DNA from: Pelagibius sp965227505
GTDB lineage: Bacteria > Pseudomonadota > Alphaproteobacteria > Kiloniellales > Kiloniellaceae
Direction of reading: 5' to 3'
Assembly: GCF_965227505.1 (NCBI RefSeq)
Contig: NZ_OZ245757.1
Location: 1,054,001 to 1,118,000, forward strand
Length of the DNA: 64,000 nt
The stretch's first letter is position 1. Every line of letters starts with the position of its first letter. This document shows positions 60,853 to 64,000 of this stretch, piece by piece. The notes below the pieces were generated by a model. The model saw nothing but the letters and a program-made list of their open reading frames with translations. It did not search any database and was not told where the DNA came from. Made by a program: the position numbers and the translations under genes.

Positions 60853-61272
60853 ATGATCGCCATCACGAGAGACATCGCCATCGACCCCGCCGAGGTCGAG
60901 GAAAGCTTCCTGCGCGCCTCCGGCCCCGGCGGGCAGAACGTCAACAAGGTGGAGACCGCGGTCCAGCTGCGCTTCGACCTCAGGCATTCCCCCTCCCTGC
61001 CGGCCCCGCTGCGGGCCCGGGCCGAGCGGCTGGCCGGCAAGCGCCTGACGAAGGAAGGGGTGTTGGTGATCACCGCCGCGCGCTTCCGCAGCCAGGAGCG
61101 CAACCGCGAGGACGCTTTGGCGCGGCTGGTCGCCCTGCTGCAGAAGGCCGCGATCCCCCCGACCCCGCGCAAGGCGACCCGGCCGACACTGGCCTCCAAG
61201 AAACGCCGCCTCGACACCAAGGCCCAGCGCGGACGCCTGAAGCAGATGCGCCGGCGCCCGCCCGAGGACTGA
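60853..61272 (+). CDS. arfB: peptidyl-tRNA hydrolase ArfB (YaeJ family)
   Basis: A 139-residue ribosome-rescue factor. The catalytic GGQ is in FLRASGPGGQNVNKVETAVQLRFDL. A long basic C-terminal tail (KKRRLDTKAQRGRLKQMRRRP) is the part that enters the mRNA channel of stalled ribosomes. It releases nascent chains on non-stop complexes. It is divergent from rpsD. Confidence 0.94.
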   Translation: MIAITRDIAIDPAEVEESFLRASGPGGQNVNKVETAVQLRFDLRHSPSLPAPLRARAERLAGKRLTKEGVLVITAARFRSQERNREDALARLVALLQKAAIPPTPRKATRPTLASKKRRLDTKAQRGRLKQMRRRPPED

Positions 61273-61341
61273 CACTGGGCCTAGGGCTTGCCTTCGGCAG
61301 TTCTGCGTCTAGCTGACAGGAGAGCACCACCGGAGCCTTCC

Positions 61342-61908
61342 ATGCGCGCAAGCCTGCTCACTCTCTTCGTCGTCGCCACCGCCCTGCTGGCCACGAAGCC
61401 TGTCGAGGCGAACCCGATCCTGGACCGGCTGACTGAGCCGGGCACCCATGCGATCCTGCGCCATGCGCTGGCCCCCGGCACCGGCGATCCGGCCGACTTC
61501 ACCCTCGGCGACTGCACGACGCAGCGCAACCTGGATGACGTCGGGCGGGCGCAGGCGCGCGCCATCGGCGCAGCGGTCCGCGACGCCGGCATCGCCATCG
61601 ACCACGTCCTCACCAGCCAGTGGTGCCGCACGGCGGAGACCGCCCTCCTGCTGGATCTCGGCCCGGTGACCGAGGCGCCGATGCTGAACTCCTTCTTCCG
61701 CGACCGCAGCACCGCCGATTCCCAGACCGTCGCAACCGCCGCCGCCTTGGCAGAGTTACCGCCCGGAGAAACAGCGGTGCTCGTCACCCATCAGGTGAAC
61801 ATCACCGCCTTGACGGGTGTGTTCCCGCGCTCGGGCGAGATGGTTCTGCTGCGCGTCGGCAAAGACGGTGACGTCACGGTCCTAGACAGGGTCCTGCTCG
61901 CCGACTAG
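61342..61908 (+). CDS. secreted histidine phosphatase family protein
   Basis: A 188-residue protein with a signal peptide (LLTLFVVATALLATKPVEA) and a branch 1 histidine-phosphatase fold. The RHG motif reads ILRHALAPG (Arg-His-Ala instead of Arg-His-Gly). A second Arg lies in TSQWCRTAETALLL and the second His in VLVTHQVNITALTG. The RHA form is common in this periplasmic subgroup. The substrate is unknown. ATG 61342 follows CCGGAGCC. Confidence 0.86.
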   Translation: MRASLLTLFVVATALLATKPVEANPILDRLTEPGTHAILRHALAPGTGDPADFTLGDCTTQRNLDDVGRAQARAIGAAVRDAGIAIDHVLTSQWCRTAETALLLDLGPVTEAPMLNSFFRDRSTADSQTVATAAALAELPPGETAVLVTHQVNITALTGVFPRSGEMVLLRVGKDGDVTVLDRVLLAD

Positions 61909-61960
61909 AGCGCGTCATGCGCCACATGCGGCTGTCTTTTACACCCCGCCCGTTGAGTCA

Positions 61961-62662
61961 TTAGGCGTCCGTGATCCAATCGAATGCGCGGCGGACGTCT
62001 TCCTTTGCACCGCCTTGCAGGCAATGGCCGTGCGCAACGATGAGATTGTCGAAGTCCCAAGCAAGAACCGTTTCGATGCCGCGCCGCATCGCCACTTTGT
62101 TCCGAACGCTGAGCTTGATATCCAAAGGGACTCCGCCGTCCTCACCCAGGACGCCCGCCATGCCTTTCACGCCGCGCCAAAGCCATGATTCGCCGGCGGC
62201 TTCATGCTTCTGGATCAGATCCGTGACGATGAGCGTCTTGGAGGCCTTGTGCAGAAACCAGACCTCGTCCAGAACGGCATGGCCATCAATCACACAGTGA
62301 TCGATTTCACCGCTCCAAGGGGCTTCGATGTCATTCGTCAGCAGCGTGTCGACGGCGATGTCGGGATGACGCTTGTTAAATGCCGGCGAGGCCCAAACCC
62401 TGGCTGAAGGGTACAACGCCTTCCAGGGCGTGATGCCAAGGCTATGGATCTTGTTGGGCGCAACGAGATGCTCGACCGGGCCGAGCAGATCAACGGCGCG
62501 CTGACATTCCGGCGTCGGCCGCACGGGGGAATGAAGCCAGACCCCGCCGGATTCCAGTCGAACGACCGTCATCCTTGTCGTGAACGGCAGCACCGCGTAC
62601 ATGCGGACATCGTCGCCGCTCACCGTCCATATGTTCTGTCCGAAGGACTGCATGTCACGCAT
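61961..62662 (-). CDS. DUF4336 family protein
   Basis: About 233 residues from ATG 62662. The DUF4336 pattern is present: IWTVSGDDVRMYAVLPFTTRMTVVRLESGGVWLHSPVRPT, then VEHLVAPNKIHSLGITPWKALYPSARVWASPAF, and late HKASKTLIVTDLIQ. The family has a metallo-beta-lactamase-like fold with degenerate metal ligands and no known activity. A TTG at 62782 would extend it by 40 residues and overlap the SDR gene; that start is less likely. Confidence 0.78.
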   Translation of the reverse strand: MRDMQSFGQNIWTVSGDDVRMYAVLPFTTRMTVVRLESGGVWLHSPVRPTPECQRAVDLLGPVEHLVAPNKIHSLGITPWKALYPSARVWASPAFNKRHPDIAVDTLLTNDIEAPWSGEIDHCVIDGHAVLDEVWFLHKASKTLIVTDLIQKHEAAGESWLWRGVKGMAGVLGEDGGVPLDIKLSVRNKVAMRRGIETVLAWDFDNLIVAHGHCLQGGAKEDVRRAFDWITDA

Positions 62663-62765
62663 CAAGCGGAGTGTTCTCTCCTCTGAGGGCAGTTCGTTCG
62701 TATGCCGAACTGGCGAGACGCCCGCCGCACACCCGGCGAGCGCCTCCTTCAAACGCAGGGCTGCA

Positions 62766-63506
62766 CTATCCGCGCCCGACAAAGGGCATCTTGGTGGCCA
62801 TGACGGTGATGAACTGCACGTTGGCCTCCAGGGGCAGCCCGGCCATGTGGACCACCGCGTCGGCCACGTGCTGTACGTCCATCGTGGGCTCCGGCTTCAT
62901 GGAGCCGTCGGCCTGGGGCACGCCCGAAGACATGGCTTCCGTCATGTGGGAGGCGGCATTGCCGATGTCGATCTGGCCGCAGGCGATATCGAAGGCGCGC
63001 CCATCCAGGGAGATGCTGCGGGTCAGCCCGGTGATGGCATGCTTGGACGACGTGTAGGGCGCGGAGCCGGGCCGCGGCACGTGGGCGGAGATGGAACCGT
63101 TGTTGATGATCCGCCCGCCCTGGGGCGACTGCCGGCGCATCAAATTGAAGGCGCCGTGGGCGCAGAGGAACATGCCGTTCAGGTTCACGTCGATGACCTT
63201 TTTCCAGCCGCTCCAGTCGAGGTCGCCGAAGTTCGTCGCCGGGATGTTGGTGCCGGCGTTGTTGAAGATCACATCAAGGCGTCCGACGTCCGCTTCGATC
63301 TTTGAGAACATCGCCGCCACCGCCTCCGGGTCGGTGACGTCGCAGGGCAACACCGTCATGCCGCCGCCGCCCTCGGCATCGGTTTCCTTCAGCGCATCCG
63401 CGCGCCGTCCGCAGATCGCCACGCTGAAGCCCGCCTTGTGCAGCGCCAGGGCCGAGGCCCGGCCGATGCCCGAACTCGCACCGGTCACCAAAGCCGTTTT
63501 CGCCAT
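62766..63506 (-). CDS. short-chain dehydrogenase/reductase
   Basis: A 246-residue classical SDR with TGASSGIGRASALALHKAG, a basic residue pair after strand 2 (CGRR, favouring NADP), NNAG, catalytic Ser in NNGSISAHVP and the Tyr-Lys pair in YTSSKHAITGL. The late segment VADAVVHMAGLPLEANVQFITVMATKMP is typical of a conserved alphaproteobacterial SDR group. The substrate is unknown. The 104 bp to the DUF4336 start leaves cotranscription open. Confidence 0.9.
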   Translation of the reverse strand: MAKTALVTGASSGIGRASALALHKAGFSVAICGRRADALKETDAEGGGGMTVLPCDVTDPEAVAAMFSKIEADVGRLDVIFNNAGTNIPATNFGDLDWSGWKKVIDVNLNGMFLCAHGAFNLMRRQSPQGGRIINNGSISAHVPRPGSAPYTSSKHAITGLTRSISLDGRAFDIACGQIDIGNAASHMTEAMSSGVPQADGSMKPEPTMDVQHVADAVVHMAGLPLEANVQFITVMATKMPFVGRG

Positions 63507-63628
63507 TGCATCGTCCTCCGACCGTTTCCTTGGATTTTCGTTTCGCCCGGACAGGTCCCATTGAGCTGGGCTTGGGCGTGCGCGGCGCAGTCTAGTACAG
63601 CCGGCGTGTCAGGCCAAACCGCGGCCGC

Positions 63629-64000
63629 TTAGCGGTCCTGCCCCTGCTTGCCACGCAGCGCCGAGATGATGCCGTGAAGAGTGTTCACCTCCGCCTCGGT
63701 GGGGGTGATGCGGTGAAAAAGGTTGCGCAGGTTGCGCACCATGTTGGGGCGCTTTTCCGGCGGGAAGAGGAAGCCGGTCTCGTCCAGCGCCGTCTCCAGC
63801 CGGGTGAAGAAGTTCACCAGTTCCTCCTTGCTGGCCGGCTCGCCGACCCCGGTTTCCAGGCGGCGCGGCTCGGTCTCGTCGGCGGCCATGAACCAGGCAT
63901 GGCCCACCAGCAGCACCGCCTGGGCGAGGTTGAGGGAGGAAAAGGCGGGGTTCAGCGGCACGGTCAGGGCCGCATCGGCCAGCGCGATGTCGTCGTTCAC
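63629..64000 (-). CDS. TrmJ-type tRNA (cytidine/uridine-2'-O-)methyltransferase, C-terminal part (partial)
   Basis: The last 123 codons of a SpoU/TrmJ-type methyltransferase run off the window edge. The visible part has DIALADAALTVPLNPAFSSLNLAQAVLLVGHAW, the knot motif with VPLNPxFxSLNLAQA, and the helical C-terminal tail with EKRPNMVRNLRNLFHRITPTEAEVNTLHGIISALRG. TrmJ methylates position 32 of tRNAs. The N-terminus and start are outside the window. Confidence 0.9.
   Translation of the reverse strand: MNDDIALADAALTVPLNPAFSSLNLAQAVLLVGHAWFMAADETEPRRLETGVGEPASKEELVNFFTRLETALDETGFLFPPEKRPNMVRNLRNLFHRITPTEAEVNTLHGIISALRGKQGQDR

Overview
The window is one contiguous stretch of high-GC bacterial chromosome, and its gene content points to an alphaproteobacterium. 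Supporting evidence: a DUF1476-type ATPase inhibitor next to the purC-purS-purQ-purL-bolA-grxD series, the sfsA/map/radC neighbourhood, a DUF1127 gene divergent from a GcvA-like regulator, and a BTLCP transglutaminase-like gene. A Rhodospirillales-like member (Kiloniella/Pelagibius/Rhodovibrio-type) is my best guess from general resemblance; nothing here fixes the genus. I see no rRNA, IS element, prophage or CRISPR array. One tRNA, tRNA-Leu(UAA), is present.

Layout. 1-3 kb: moaA and nadK with a small secreted-protein gene pair. 3-8.3 kb: a catabolic island with a LysR regulator divergent from a tripartite tricarboxylate transporter (tctC-tctB-tctA) and a class III CoA-transferase. 8.3-15.7 kb: small enzymes, two more LysR regulators, DUF1127, an M20 deacetylase (argE-like), a HAD hydrolase and an AbrB-type membrane protein. 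16-20.5 kb: two paralogous chemoreceptors with identical signalling domains and matching terminators. 20.6-24.2 kb: an SDR, a globin, a LysR gene, two related structured-RNA-like elements and tRNA-Leu. 24.3-34 kb: the most unusual part, three very large paralogous secreted proteins built from cysteine-bracketed beta modules. 34-41 kb: pirin, a CinA-like protein, a lipoprotein, sfsA, map, and an inserted trypsin-like protease with a small partner. 41-52.6 kb: radC, purB and the purine operon, interrupted by a MarR-controlled cassette. 52.7-64 kb: mixed housekeeping and accessory genes including rpsD, arfB, an HxlR regulator, a methyltransferase, an MFS transporter, two SDRs and a truncated trmJ at the edge.

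The strongest candidate for an undescribed system is at 22.5-33.8 kb. A bipartite sequence, TGCGGTTTCNCGGGTTC then exactly 18 bp then KGTAYY, occurs four times, always facing the minus strand. The copies lie ahead of the globin gene, the 1101-residue secreted protein, the 882/590-residue secreted pair, and a predicted 35-codon ORF with a good ribosome binding site. The fixed spacing makes it look like a dedicated promoter, possibly alternative-sigma or activator dependent, co-ordinating these genes.

A second recurring theme is tandem microduplication of 12-18 bp. Many copies cover the last codons and stop codon of a gene, so that stop codons are repeated downstream (DUF1127, SDR, LysR, radC, bolA, the 35136-35456 membrane gene and others). 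One copies the 5' end of tRNA-Leu. Several regulators carry readable operators, notably three TTGACAA-N5-TTGTCAA sites around a MarR gene and CTGCA-N4-TGCAG sites at LysR genes. All functional statements are from reading the sequence and family knowledge; no database search was run.
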